A stretch of DNA of 64,000 nt, from NCBI GenBank assembly GCA_963778375.1, contig CAVZTX010000006.1, positions 124,001-188,000 on the forward strand, read 5' to 3'. The stretch is from CAVZTX01 sp963778375 (lineage in GTDB: Bacteria > Chloroflexota > Ktedonobacteria > Ktedonobacterales > Ktedonobacteraceae). Position 1 is the first letter of the stretch. Every line of letters starts with the position of its first letter. The position numbers and the translations under genes were made by a program. Below, piece by piece: positions 26,090-35,270 of this stretch. The notes under the pieces are model-generated. The model was not told where the DNA came from. It saw only the letters and a list, made by a program, of their open reading frames with translations, and ran no database searches.

Positions 26090-27619
26090 CTACGCTATAT
26101 TTTCCTGTGTGCTGGTATCTCGCAGTTGAGGTAAGGGCAAGGGTGGTAGTTGGTCGTGGCGCACGATGGGCAGTTGACGGTAGAGATCGGCACCGGAAAG
26201 GTGCGTGCGCCAGCTTTTGGCGGAGCGCAGATCGTTCAGGAAGTCACGCTGTAGATCAATGCCAAGGCTCTGCCAGATGAGGCTGATGGCGCGGCGAGCG
26301 AAGGCTATGTCGTTGCGCGGCTCGATGCGATCCAGGTCTTCAAAGAAGAAGCCACAACTGGTAAAGCTGTATTGCTGATAATACTGGGATTCCAGCAAGA
26401 GGCGTACACGCTGCGCTTCTAGTGGATCGTCGGGTGGACGCTGCTGCTTGCCATAACGTGCCCAGAAACTTTCGGTTGTTTCCCAGCCGTTGCGAACGGG
26501 CAGGTAGGCATCGCGAGCGGCCCAGGGGTCGATGAGCGTCTCTCCGGCGTATTGCTCAAAGAGCTGGTCGCCACGCTCTGCCAGATGAGTAAAGGCATGG
26601 CGTAGATGACCCTTCCAACGGCTGTCGCCTTCAGTACACTCACAGCCTGAATCCCAGCGAGCTACACCGTGACTGCAACTCCAGGCGCTTGGTACGCGTA
26701 ACTCTACCTCTTCGGTAGCAGGGTACATATTCATGTAGCGTTCGAGGGTGCAGACTTCAAAGCCGTAATCCGGTGCACCATGATGAATCAGGTGAGTCAG
26801 GAACTTGTCGCGCCAGGGCTTGTGATGCCCGTAGAGTTCGCCGTCGGTGGCGATGAGAATCAGTTGAGGTTCTCCGGCATTCCGTTTGCTCTGGACGAGG
26901 TGTTCGGGCAGGTAGCTGGCGGCGAAGAGGTCTGCATTGCTGGTTGTGTCCCAATCAAAAGAAACGCCGCCTGAAAGCGGTGCATTGTAGAAAAACACGG
27001 TGATGCTGCGGCCATCGAATAAGCGCACAATGTACGGTTTCGAGGGATCAATTGATGTAGCTGCCTGCCACGGGGCTAATACGGTATAGGTAATGCCATA
27101 TTGGGCCAGCAAATCGAGTGTTTCAAGGTCTACAGCGGTCTCGGCCAACCACATACCCTGAGCATCATGGCCGTAGCGATGGCGGAAGTCACTTAATCCC
27201 CAGGCAATCTGGGTGCGCTTGTCGCGGGTTGTTGCGAGCGGCAGAATGGTGTGATTATATGCCTGGGCCATGGCATTACCGACACCATATCGTTCCATAT
27301 GCTGGCGATCAGCATTGATGATGCGCTGGTAGACATCGGGATGAGTTTCCTCTAACCACGATGCCAGGGTTGGCCCAAGATCATAGCTGATGGCTTCGAA
27401 ATTGCCTTCCTCGGCGTTGGGGCGGTAGCATTCGGCGGTAATCTTTTCGTTGAAGTTGGCGTAGGGGGTGGCCCCTGGCTCTATTGGAAGCTGCCCGGTG
27501 AACGGGTCTTCGCGGGGGGGCTGATAAAAATGCCCGTGCAGGCACAAGTATGCGGGGCCAACATGCGGGCGTGTCGAGGATTGATCGATTAAATCCTCAG
27601 AATGTGTTGAATCTAACAT
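26090..27619 (-). CDS. Glycoside hydrolase family 57 / DUF3536-type protein
   Basis: The 509-residue protein starts its conserved part with YLCLHGHFYQPPREDPFTGQ, followed by NEKITAECYRPNA and GMWLAETAVDLETLDLLA. These are marks of GH57-like enzymes (4-alpha-glucan, branching or related activities). The last third is a helical DUF3536-like part. Glu in WLAETAVD could be the nucleophile. ATG 27619 follows AAAGGTGG by ten bases and is preferred to 27673. No glycogen genes lie nearby. Confidence 0.85.
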   Translation of the reverse strand: MLDSTHSEDLIDQSSTRPHVGPAYLCLHGHFYQPPREDPFTGQLPIEPGATPYANFNEKITAECYRPNAEEGNFEAISYDLGPTLASWLEETHPDVYQRIINADRQHMERYGVGNAMAQAYNHTILPLATTRDKRTQIAWGLSDFRHRYGHDAQGMWLAETAVDLETLDLLAQYGITYTVLAPWQAATSIDPSKPYIVRLFDGRSITVFFYNAPLSGGVSFDWDTTSNADLFAASYLPEHLVQSKRNAGEPQLILIATDGELYGHHKPWRDKFLTHLIHHGAPDYGFEVCTLERYMNMYPATEEVELRVPSAWSCSHGVARWDSGCECTEGDSRWKGHLRHAFTHLAERGDQLFEQYAGETLIDPWAARDAYLPVRNGWETTESFWARYGKQQRPPDDPLEAQRVRLLLESQYYQQYSFTSCGFFFEDLDRIEPRNDIAFARRAISLIWQSLGIDLQRDFLNDLRSAKSWRTHLSGADLYRQLPIVRHDQLPPLPLPQLRDTSTQENIA

Positions 27620-27792
27620 GTATGTGTAACCACCTTTACTGGTAAAGCAAACAGCAAAAAACAGCACTGTCACTACCAGAACAAATCACAAATCCCTTCT
27701 AACTATATTAACGACCAGACGGTACAAAGTGATTACATTCGATGGACAATGGTACGAGTACGACATAGCTCCATTACCTCCACATCAACCAT

Positions 27793-27869
27793 CATTTAGC
27801 CGATAAATCGGCCGATACGAGGATAAGGACGTCGGTAGTCACTCCCCGATTAGCCGATAAATCGGCCCC
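27793..27869. repeat. Tandem palindromes AGCCGATAAATCGGC
   Basis: Two copies of TTAGCCGATAAATCGGC lie about 54 bases apart, with GTAGTCACTCC and CCCTACGGAAGGG between or after. The same GCCGAT(T/A)(T/A)ATCGGC core occurs inside cydD (32412-32490) and before cydA (35220-35232). Confidence 0.8.
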
Positions 27870-27908
27870 TACGGAAGGGTTCGACGTTAGCCGGACCCCG
27901 CTGATCAT

Positions 27909-28454
27909 TTATGCGCTGAGGGTGCGGGGTACGCCGCCCTGTGCGCTGAGTAGGAATTCCTCGTAGGCTTCACGTAGTTTGGGGTAGCGCAGGAGGAAGA
28001 AGCCGGCGTATTCCTGGGTCAATGGACGGGGCTGGCGCAATAGGCGCATGTTGACATCTTTAAGCAATCGGTTGCCCTTTTTGCCATTACAGACCTTGCA
28101 GGATGCGACAAGATTCTCCCAGGTGCTTTGCCCTCCACGCGAACGGGGAATTACATGATCGAGTGTTAGATCGCGGCTGTGCTTGCCGCAATACTGACAG
28201 GTTTCATCATCGCGCAGCAGGATGTTGGCACGCGTAGGTTGAAGTACCAAACGCGGTACGCGTACATTGGCCAGCAACTGCACAATGACGGGTCGTTCCA
28301 GTTCGAGACGTCGGGCTTGAATACTCTCTTCGATCAATTGGCGAACGTTATCATCTACAAAGGTTACTTTCTGTTTGGAAAGCAATACGATGAGACGACG
28401 TTCAGGGATGACCGAAAGAGGTTGGAATGAGGAATTCAATACAAGAACAGCCAT
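27909..28454 (-). CDS. HNH endonuclease-family protein
   Basis: The 181-residue protein has an HNH domain with two zinc CxxC pairs (TCQYCGKH and CKVCNGKKGNR) and the LTLDHVIPRSRGG catalytic strand. The N-terminal segment AVLVLNSSFQPLSVIPERR is typical of stand-alone HNH proteins that are widespread in bacteria. Its role is unknown and it may act on DNA. It has a long, gene-free upstream region of about 350 bases. Confidence 0.85.
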   Translation of the reverse strand: MAVLVLNSSFQPLSVIPERRLIVLLSKQKVTFVDDNVRQLIEESIQARRLELERPVIVQLLANVRVPRLVLQPTRANILLRDDETCQYCGKHSRDLTLDHVIPRSRGGQSTWENLVASCKVCNGKKGNRLLKDVNMRLLRQPRPLTQEYAGFFLLRYPKLREAYEEFLLSAQGGVPRTLSA

Positions 28455-28802
28455 GAATCGTTTCCCTTCCTCTTTGTCAGAGCCGATACCAAGAGCAGAC
28501 AGCGAGGAAGAAGCGTGAGGTGCGGGAAGGGGAAGGGAGGAGACCCAAACCCCTCAGCTTCTAACGCCGCCTGCGACGACGACCGAACGGACAAGGATAA
28601 CAGCTCTTTGCATGTCCAGGAGAGTTTAGCACAGCGAGGCGTCCGTTTGTCTCCTGGCCGGTGCTCGGCACTGGACAAACGGGGATTCGACGACATCCAG
28701 CGATTGTAGCCGGATGTAGCTGAAACGCCCGCATTCCATGACTCCTCTGTTAACTGTTTGTGTGACACTTGTCTGGTTAAGGAACTGATTGTGCCATCCT
28801 GG
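28455..28802. other. Gene-free region upstream of the HNH gene
   Basis: No convincing ORF is seen. The stretch has several short inverted repeats, such as GTCCGTTTGT (28639-28648) with ACAAACGGGG (about 28675-28684). A GGGGATTCGACG string resembles a tmRNA 5' end, but no 3' half was found. It could be a 5' leader of the HNH gene or an uncharacterised RNA. Confidence 0.35.
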
Positions 28803-28876
28803 TCGGGGTGAGAGGACTTGAACCTCCGACCTCAGCGTCCCGAACGCTGCGCGCTAGCCGACTGCGCTACACCCCG
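28803..28876 (-). tRNA. tRNA-Pro (CGG)
   Basis: A 74-nt cloverleaf on the minus strand starts CGGGGTGTAGCGCAGTCGGC. The anticodon stem-loop CAGCG-TTCGGGA-CGCTG gives CGG, and the T arm is GAGGTTCAAGTCCTC. Confidence 0.97.
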
Positions 28877-28982
28877 GTTTGACGATCATGCAAGTGATTC
28901 GCTGGCCCTATCCAGTGAACCGCGATTTCTATGCCTGGAGCACGATACAACTTGCTCTCAGGCACCTCCCTGCTTTGATCGT

Positions 28983-29012
28983 AGTATAGCATATACCAGG
29001 AAGGTTTGACAA
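28983..29012 (-). promoter_or_regulatory. Promoter of tRNA-Pro (CGG)
   Basis: On the minus strand TTGTCA and TATACT are separated by 18 bases, about 100 bases upstream of the tRNA. Confidence 0.6.
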
Positions 29013-29171
29013 TAGGCGAATCATCTCAGGTTTAGATCATTTGTTTTCTATGATTGGGACATGGACGACTGATCTCACATCGCTATCACATTAGGTCGGT
29101 GAATTCTCACAAAACGATCACATTGTGGGCTTGTGGGGAATTACGAGGGCCTGAATTGCGTAAAAAAAGTA

Positions 29172-29201
29172 TTGACTAATCTTGAGGGGGTGGTGTATAC
29201 T
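29172..29201 (+). promoter_or_regulatory. Promoter of tRNA-Asn
   Basis: TTGACT and TATACT are separated by 18 bases, with the start expected near 29208, about 23 bases before the tRNA. Confidence 0.7.
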
Positions 29202-29230
29202 GCTATCGTTCTGAAGAGTAGAGTACATAT

Positions 29231-29302
29231 TCCTCGATAGCTCAACGGTAGAGCGGCCGGCTGTTAACCGGTAGGTTACAGGTTCGAATCCTGTTCGAGG
29301 AG
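29231..29302 (+). tRNA. tRNA-Asn (GTT)
   Basis: A 72-nt cloverleaf starts TCCTCGATAGCTCAACGGTA. The anticodon loop CTGTTAA gives GTT, the T arm is CAGGTTCGAATCCTG, and the acceptor TCCTCGA/TCGAGGA pairs perfectly. CCA is not encoded. Confidence 0.97.
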
Positions 29303-29304
29303 CT

Positions 29305-29345
29305 TATAAGAAAAGGCCACCCAACGCGGTGGCCTTTTCTTATAA
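29305..29345 (+). terminator. Terminator after tRNA-Asn
   Basis: Bases 29305-29322 and 29328-29345 are perfect 18-bp inverted arms around AACGC. The right arm holds the TTTTCTT run. It lies two bases after the tRNA. Confidence 0.9.
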
Positions 29346-29359
29346 AGAGACACATGAAC

Positions 29360-29388
29360 TTGACTTCATATGAACTACAGTTTATAAT
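29360..29388 (+). promoter_or_regulatory. Consensus promoter of the HigBA-type operon
   Basis: TTGACT and TATAAT are separated by 17 bases. The predicted start near 29395 leaves only about six bases before the toxin ATG at 29401, so the mRNA would be almost leaderless. Confidence 0.7.
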
Positions 29389-29400
29389 AGAGGTGTTGGA

Positions 29401-29760
29401 ATGAAATGGGATGTTGAGTTCACTAATGAATTCGAGGGTTGGTGGGACGACCTTACCCAGGAGGAGCAGGACTCAGTGGCGTCATGCATCCCTTTCCTCG
29501 AGCGGCGTGGGCCAGCTCTCGGTCGTCCTTTGGTAGATACGGTTAAAGGATCGCGCCATCCTAATATGAAGGAGCTTCGACCACCAACAACTAATATACG
29601 CATCCTCTTCGCTTTCGATCCGCGACGAGTTGCTATTCTCCTTATCGGTGGAGACAAGACGAACCGCTGGCAGAAGTGGTATGACGAGAACATTCCAATT
29701 GCAGATAAACTGTATGACCAATATCTAGAAGAGCTTAAAAGGGAAGGAGAATTGCCATGA
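29401..29760 (+). CDS. HigB/RelE-like toxin (DUF891-type)
   Basis: The 119-residue protein resembles the phage-derived Gp49-like/HigB group: WDVEFTNEFEGWWDDL at the start, RHPNMKELRPPTTNIRILFA in the core and LLIGGDKTNRWQKWYDENIP near the end. Such toxins cut mRNA on the ribosome. The stop overlaps the ATG of the XRE antitoxin by four bases (ATGA). Toxin-first order is typical of HigBA. Confidence 0.9.
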   Translation: MKWDVEFTNEFEGWWDDLTQEEQDSVASCIPFLERRGPALGRPLVDTVKGSRHPNMKELRPPTTNIRILFAFDPRRVAILLIGGDKTNRWQKWYDENIPIADKLYDQYLEELKREGELP

Positions 29761-30128
29761 GTGGACATAAGCCTTGGAGCGCAATCAGTGCAAAGCTACA
29801 AGGGGATGCTGAGCGCCGTGCCCGGATTGAACAGGGTGAGCAGGCAATTGAGGTTGGCTTGACCATCAGCCAGCTTCGCGAGACCCGCCATGCTACTCAG
29901 GGATACGTTGCTGAGAGGATGCACGTTACGCAGTCGAATGTGTCGCATTTCGAGCGCAATCCGAATATCTTCCTGCGATCTCTGGCTAGCTACGTTGAAG
30001 CGCTTGGTGGGCGGCTGGAAATTCGAGCTGTCTTCCCTGACCAGGTTGTGACGCTGGCAGTTCCTGGCGTCCAACAAGAGAGGTCTGGACCTGATTCCTC
30101 ATCGCAAGGACAAGCTGTTGGATTCTGA
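29757..30128 (+). CDS. HigA-like XRE-family antitoxin
   Basis: The 123-residue protein has an XRE helix-turn-helix: GLTISQLRETRHATQGYVAE followed by VTQSNVSHFERNPNIFLRSL. The C-terminal 25 residues are low-complexity (Ser/Gln/Gly). The ATGA overlap with the toxin shows translational coupling. It probably represses the promoter at 29360-29388. Confidence 0.9.
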   Translation: MSGHKPWSAISAKLQGDAERRARIEQGEQAIEVGLTISQLRETRHATQGYVAERMHVTQSNVSHFERNPNIFLRSLASYVEALGGRLEIRAVFPDQVVTLAVPGVQQERSGPDSSSQGQAVGF

Positions 30129-30131
30129 CTG

Positions 30132-30596
30132 TTAACCGCTATGTGCGCTGCTGCCCTTATCATTAGCGAGCTTCTGCAGAATGTAGCGATGGCAGTGGCC
30201 CTGGCGCTCATGGCATAGGATTGTGACAAGTCCGTACTGCCTGCGCAATTCATCCAGGTGCTGGAGCGGTGATATGTGGCTTTCGCGCCTTCCCTCGTCT
30301 CCTTTTCCCACTTTATAGTATCCGGCTCGACGCCAATTACTCAGTTGCTCGATGCGATAGCGCTGTGCGAATTCTTCCCAGTCGATTTGCTTTGATTGGT
30401 AGGCTTTGAGCAGTTCGGGAGATGGGCCTGCATCTGGCAGCCAGAGATGCAGGCCGAGTGATTCCCAGGAGAAGCCTTGCGGCCATCGTCTCATAACCAG
30501 GACAAGGTGACCGAGATTGGCGCGTGCGGTTTCTGACATTGCACGTACATCATAGATGCTAGCTTGTTGGAGGGGCGTAAATTGGTTCTTGTGCAT
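30132..30596 (-). CDS. DUF488 family protein
   Basis: The 154-residue protein has the DUF488 pattern: ASIYDVRAMSET near the start, FAQRYRIEQLSNWRR in the middle and VTILCHERQGHCHRYILQKL at the end with a conserved Cys/His group. The function of the family is unknown. It is convergent with the HigBA pair, with three bases between the stops. Confidence 0.8.
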   Translation of the reverse strand: MHKNQFTPLQQASIYDVRAMSETARANLGHLVLVMRRWPQGFSWESLGLHLWLPDAGPSPELLKAYQSKQIDWEEFAQRYRIEQLSNWRRAGYYKVGKGDEGRRESHISPLQHLDELRRQYGLVTILCHERQGHCHRYILQKLANDKGSSAHSG

Positions 30597-30688
30597 GATA
30601 GTCAGCCTAGACTACAGTATTGAATACATAGATCTCGCGCGGCTTGATCTCCCACTGTTCAGAAGGAAAGGCTGTGAGGCATGTTTTT

Positions 30689-31045
30689 CTATCCTCCATT
30701 ATGAGCAACGGCAGCACGAATGAGATCTTTTAGGGCAGGCTCATTTACTTCATCACCTTCATGGAAATCTATTGCCCGCGTTTTCTTTGCGTCAAGGCCA
30801 GCGTTAAAGAGCTTGTGTGGATCTTCCAGGGAAGCGCCTTGAAAAAAGTTCATTTTTACTGCATCCTTGAAAGCACCTGCGGCACAAACAAGTCCATTGT
30901 GGGACCATACCGGCGTATTCCACTTCCATTCCTCTTTGATGTCGGGGTCGGCTGCATGGATAAGCTGGCGCAGCCGAGCAATCATTGGGCCGCGCCAATC
31001 GGTAAGTTCTGCGATATGTTGGTCGATTTGTTCTGATAGTGTCAT
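30689..31045 (-). CDS. DUF1801 domain protein (YdhG-like fold)
   Basis: The 118-residue protein has RQLIHAADPDIKEEWKWNTP, then VWSHNGLVCAAGAFKDAVKM and FFQGASLEDPHKLFN. These are typical of DUF1801 proteins with an YdhG/frataxin-like fold. The function is unknown. ATG 31045 follows GAGG by eight bases and is preferred to 31075. A second DUF1801 gene lies at 60732. Confidence 0.8.
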   Translation of the reverse strand: MTLSEQIDQHIAELTDWRGPMIARLRQLIHAADPDIKEEWKWNTPVWSHNGLVCAAGAFKDAVKMNFFQGASLEDPHKLFNAGLDAKKTRAIDFHEGDEVNEPALKDLIRAAVAHNGG

Positions 31046-31103
31046 GTATTTTTCCTCATTCTTTCTTAGCGGCAATGGTGTTGACGCGACTTCTTAAAGA
31101 AAT

Positions 31104-31430
31104 GTGTGCCTTTCCTCTCAGAGATTGTTCTTACTAACAAGAACGTATGGAGCGGGGCAATGGTTCGTAATGTGGCTGAAAAGACAGGTGATTGAACTGG
31201 TAATTTTACAGGTGCGCTGGTGCTTCAGGGGGCGAAAGATGTTCAGGTGTTTGCGAAGTTGGTTGGCGGAGAACTCCCATCCAAAGGGATTTTTGCACCC
31301 CATCCCTAAATTGCTTACAATACGTAGGAAACAACAACCAAATCGATCAACCTTCTGCCTACTGTAGGACATGTAGGGACAGTGCCTTGTGCCTGTCCTT
31401 GTGCCTGTCCTGCTTCCTGGATAAAAGCGA
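31104..31430. other. Intergenic region before cydD with a GTAGGGACAGTGCCTTGTGC repeat
   Basis: No gene is seen. Bases 31373-31401 are a copy of the 29-bp repeat that is tandemly repeated near 59761-59889. CTTGTGCCTGTCC occurs twice in tandem here. The cyd promoter must lie in this stretch, but no clear -35/-10 pair was found. Confidence 0.6.
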
Positions 31431-33254
31431 ATGCATAAAAAACTACTCACATATATCAAACCGTCGCAGGGCATTCTGGCACTTACCGTCGTACTAGGCT
31501 TACTGAGCGCGCTTGCCGTCATTGCTCAAATGACCCTGCTGAGCCAGATCGTCAATGCCGTCTTCTTGTCGCATAAAGACCTGGCACAGGTACTCCTGCC
31601 ACTCGCCCTACTAATGGGAGCCATTATCCTACGTGCCAGCCTGCTCTGGGTACGTGAAGTGACAGCCCAGCGAGCAGCAATCCGCGTGAAGGCCTCGTTG
31701 CGAGAGCGCGTCTTCGCGCACCTGCTGCAACTTGGCCCGGCCTACACCAGAGGCGAGCGTACCGGTGAACTCGCTGCCGTTCTCAATGAAGGTATCGAAC
31801 GACTCGATGCCTATGTCAGTCGCTACCTGCCGCAACTCGTGTTGAGTGTACTTGTCCCCGTACTTATCATCGTCGTAATCCTGCCCGTTGACTGGTTCAG
31901 CGCCGTGCTGCTGCTCTGCACCGGTCCCGTTATCCCACTGCTCATGGCCCTGGTCGGCACCAACACACAGAAGCGTACCCAGACACAATGGGCCACACTT
32001 TCGCTCATGAGCGCTCACTTCCTTGACGTCATGCAGGGCCTGACGACACTCAAATTGTTTGGCCGCAGCCAGGACCAATCGGAACGCATCGCTTACATCA
32101 GCAACCGCTTTCGCGACAAAACCCTGCAAGTCCTCCGCTACGCCTTCCTCTCAGGAGCCGTGCTGGAATTTATGACCCTGACAGCCATCGGCGTCATCGC
32201 CACAACCCTTGGCATTCGCCTGCTCAACCACAGCATCACCTTCGACAAAGCCTTCCTCATCCTGCTCCTTACTCCGGAGTTTTACCGCCCATTGCAAGAC
32301 CTCGGCACCCAGCGCCACGCTGCCATGGAAGGTGCAGCCTCCGCAACCCGCATCTTCCAAATCCTCGAAACCCCACTACCCACCATGAATGGGAATCCCC
32401 CCTTCCGTAGGGGCCGATTTATCGCGCCCACCGCCGATGTATCGGCTGCGTTGTCTCAATCACCTGCCGATGTATCGGCCACGTCTGGTCAATCACCTGT
32501 AAACACGGAACTCCCCATAAAACCCGCAACCGACAAACCCATCCTGGTTGCCCCAATTACTCTTGACATCACCGACCTTACCTACACCTACCCAGCAAAA
32601 GAAACGCCTGCCCTCGATCACATCACCTTATCGCTCCCGGCCAACACCTGCACCGCTCTTGTCGGTCGCAGCGGTGCGGGCAAGAGCACCCTTATCAACC
32701 TCCTCATGCGCTTTATGGACGCCACAAGTGGAACGATCCTCGCCAACGGTATGCCCATCACTGACCTCTCGCCGGACAATTGGCGGGAGTACGTCGCCCT
32801 TGTCCCACAGCGTCCCTATCTCTTCTACGGCACCATACGCGAGAACATCCAGCTTGCCCGTCCCAAAGCCAGCGCCAACGAAGTCATGCAAGCGGCGGAA
32901 CTTGCAGGCGTGCTATCCTTCATCGACGAGCTGCCCCACGGCCTCGACACCCAGGTAGGCGAGCAGGGAACGCAGCTTAGCACCGGGCAAGCGCAGCGTG
33001 TCGCCATCGCCCGTGCCATCCTCAAAAACGCACCCATCTTGATCCTCGACGAGCCAACATCCAGCCTTGATCCTGATAGCGAAGCCCACATCCGGCAATC
33101 GCTCACAACCCTCGTGAGCGGCCGTACCGTACTCGTAATCGCTCATCGCTACAACACCATCTCCCAGGCTGATCGCGTCGTCATGCTTGAAAATGGGCGC
33201 ATCGTCGAATCTGGCACACTCGACGCCTTAACCCTGAATGGAAGGTCGCTATGA
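31431..33254 (+). CDS. cydD: CydD, heterodimeric ABC transporter subunit for cytochrome bd assembly
   Basis: CydDC exports thiols (glutathione or cysteine) or haem and is needed to mature cytochrome bd oxidase. The 607-residue protein has a six-helix ABC membrane domain and an ABC ATPase with Walker A (ALVGRSGAGKSTLINLLMRF), signature STGQAQRVAIAR and Walker B (ILILDEPTSSLD). A dispersed repeat is inserted in frame between the membrane and ATPase domains (about residues 323-355). The start overlaps nothing and the stop overlaps the cydC ATG by four bases. Confidence 0.93.
   Translation: MHKKLLTYIKPSQGILALTVVLGLLSALAVIAQMTLLSQIVNAVFLSHKDLAQVLLPLALLMGAIILRASLLWVREVTAQRAAIRVKASLRERVFAHLLQLGPAYTRGERTGELAAVLNEGIERLDAYVSRYLPQLVLSVLVPVLIIVVILPVDWFSAVLLLCTGPVIPLLMALVGTNTQKRTQTQWATLSLMSAHFLDVMQGLTTLKLFGRSQDQSERIAYISNRFRDKTLQVLRYAFLSGAVLEFMTLTAIGVIATTLGIRLLNHSITFDKAFLILLLTPEFYRPLQDLGTQRHAAMEGAASATRIFQILETPLPTMNGNPPFRRGRFIAPTADVSAALSQSPADVSATSGQSPVNTELPIKPATDKPILVAPITLDITDLTYTYPAKETPALDHITLSLPANTCTALVGRSGAGKSTLINLLMRFMDATSGTILANGMPITDLSPDNWREYVALVPQRPYLFYGTIRENIQLARPKASANEVMQAAELAGVLSFIDELPHGLDTQVGEQGTQLSTGQAQRVAIARAILKNAPILILDEPTSSLDPDSEAHIRQSLTTLVSGRTVLVIAHRYNTISQADRVVMLENGRIVESGTLDALTLNGRSL
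32398..32490. repeat. Dispersed repeat inserted in frame within cydD
   Basis: CTTCCGTAGGGGCCGATTTA, then GCCGATGTATCGGC twice (about 32433 and 32470). It matches the GCCGAT..ATCGGC repeats at 27793-27869. It encodes a Ser/Ala/Pro-rich linker between the two CydD domains without breaking the frame. Confidence 0.75.
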
Positions 33255-35168
33255 AAACATTCACACGACTGCTCGCATTCCTATCGCCGTTTCGCTGGCG
33301 AATCGCGCTGGCAATTCTCTTAGGCAGCATTATGATCGCCAGTAGTATCACCCTGTTCGGTATGGCAGCATACCTCATTGCAGCCGCTGCACTCGTCCCA
33401 TTACTGGTTTTTCTCAGCATCCCAATATATGTAGTTCAATTGATGGGCATTCTGCGTGCCGTCTCGCGCTATGTCGAGCGCCTGGTCTCACACAACACAA
33501 CATTTCGCTTGCTGGCCAACCTGCGGGTATGGGCCTACAAGCGTATCGAACCGCAGGCTCCCGCACACCTGCTGACCAATCGTAGCGGCGATATGCTCGC
33601 TCGCCTCGTCGCCGATATCGAGGAACTACAGAACCTTTACCTGCGTGTTGTCTCGCCAATCGTTGTCGCGCTGGTAATCAGCCTCTTCACCTTCGGCATC
33701 TTTTCGATTTTCAGCATAGGTATGTCCTGGATCGCGCTCGCCTTTCTGATACTCGCTGGTCTGGGCGTTCCCTTCCTGGCAGCATCACTCTCACGTGGCC
33801 TCGGCAAACAGCAACTCAAAGCGCGTGCCGAACTGAACACATATATTGTCGATGGCTTGCAAGGCATTCAGGACGTGCTGGCCTTCGGGCGCACTCAGGC
33901 CCAACTTGAAAGCGTAGCTGCCTGCGACCGTCTGCTTGGACAGGTGCAGCGCCGTATGGCTAGAATCACCGGCCTGCAAATCGCGCTCAACGACCTGCTC
34001 ATGAACACTGCCATGTTGGTACTCATTGTCCTCGCCATTCCCCTGGTCGTGACAGGTTATATCAATGGTGTCTATCTAGGCACGATAGGTTTACTAATCC
34101 TGGCGAGCTTCGAGGCGGTACAGCCGCTTGCCTCTGCCTTCCAGGGATTGGGGCATTCACGGGCCGCCGCCGAGCGCGTCTTCGCCGTAACCGATGCAGC
34201 ACCACCTGTCATCGAAAGTGCCACGCCACAACCAATCCCAGCCAGTCCTGATGGTTACAGCCTTTCTTTCGAGCATGTCCATTTCACCTACCGCCCCGTT
34301 TCCACCACAAGACCGGGCTCAGAACCGTATCATAGTAGAGGCAGGGGCGACTGGGGGAGGATGGGTGGCCCCTTGCGGGTGCCTTCGGTCCCCCAGCAGC
34401 TCTCTGTCCCCTCTCCTGAAAAATCTTCCTATGTAAGCCCTCCAATCCATGCTGTAAGCCCTGCTGAGCGCGAGATTCTCAACAATATCAGTTTTAATCT
34501 ACGCCCCGGTACTCGTATAGCAATTGTCGGTCCTAGCGGCTCAGGCAAAAGTACGCTGGTTCGCCTGGCGGTGCGCTTCTGGGACCCGACGAGCGGCACC
34601 ATTTGTCTGAACGGGCAGGATATTCGCCGCTATAGTCTGCATGACCTGCGCAATCAGATCGGTGTCGTCGCCCAGGATACCTATATCTTCAACGACACCC
34701 TGCGCGCCAATCTCCTTCTCGCACGCCCCGATGCCAGCGATGCAGAGATTGAAGGTAGCTGTGGAGCAGGCGCAGCTCACCGACTTCGTGCGCCAGTTGC
34801 CCCAGGGCCTCAAAACTCGTGTTGGCGAGCAAGGGCTGCAATTGTCCGGCGGCGAGCGCCAGCGCCTGGCAATTGCCCGCGCATTACTGAAAAACGCGCC
34901 CATCCTCATTCTCGATGAAGTCACCGCCAACCTTGATCCCTTAACCGAGGGTGCGCTGCTCAATACCTTAAACGACCTCACCCGCAGCCGCACCACCCTG
35001 CAAATCACGCATCGCCTATTGGGAATGGAGCGCATGAACGAAATCCTCGTACTGTATCGCGGAAGCATTGTTGAACGTGGTACACATGACGAGTTACTTG
35101 CAATGGATGGACTGTACCGGCAACTGTTTGACGTACAAAATAGCGTGCTGCTCTATCCTTGCGGGTGA
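33251..35168 (+). pseudogene. cydC: CydC, frameshifted (ABC transporter subunit for cytochrome bd assembly)
   Basis: CydC pairs with CydD. The membrane domain and Walker A (AIVGPSGSGKSTLVRLAV) lie in the first frame. After GATGCAGAGATTGAAG the frame is lost; the second frame continues VAVEQAQLTDFVRQLPQG, the signature LSGGERQRLAIARALL and ILILDEVTANLD to 35168. One extra G at 34754-34755 explains the break. With one base removed the protein would be 638 residues. The linker (34331-34431) is an in-frame dispersed repeat. Sequencing error and real loss are both possible. Confidence 0.88.
34331..34431. repeat. Dispersed GC-rich repeat inserted in frame within cydC
   Basis: It starts CATAGTAGAGGCAGGGGCGA and ends CTGAAAAATCTTCCT. 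The end matches the reverse complement of the region before the repeat at 21680 (AGGAAGATTTTTCAGGG). It encodes a Gly/Arg/Pro/Ser-rich linker between the CydC membrane and ATPase domains. Confidence 0.65.
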
Positions 35169-35171
35169 ACC

Positions 35172-35232
35172 GTAGGGGCCGAGCAGTCTTGCCTGAGGCA
35201 GGCAATGAATGCTCATCGCCGATTTATCGGCT
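35172..35232. repeat. Dispersed repeat before cydA
   Basis: GTAGGGGCCGAGCAGTCTTG, the palindrome GCCTGAGGCAGGC, and GCCGATTTATCGGC at the end. It is a third member of the GCCGATTTATCGGC family within 8 kb. Confidence 0.7.
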
Positions 35233-35270
35233 TGTTCTGAGTTGCTTTTGAGCGAGCTGAAAGGGTTAAT

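Noticed and set aside
28676..28700. tmRNA 5' end (GGGGATTCGACG)
   Set aside because: No matching 3' tRNA-like half or tag-coding part was found within 400 bases on the plus strand.
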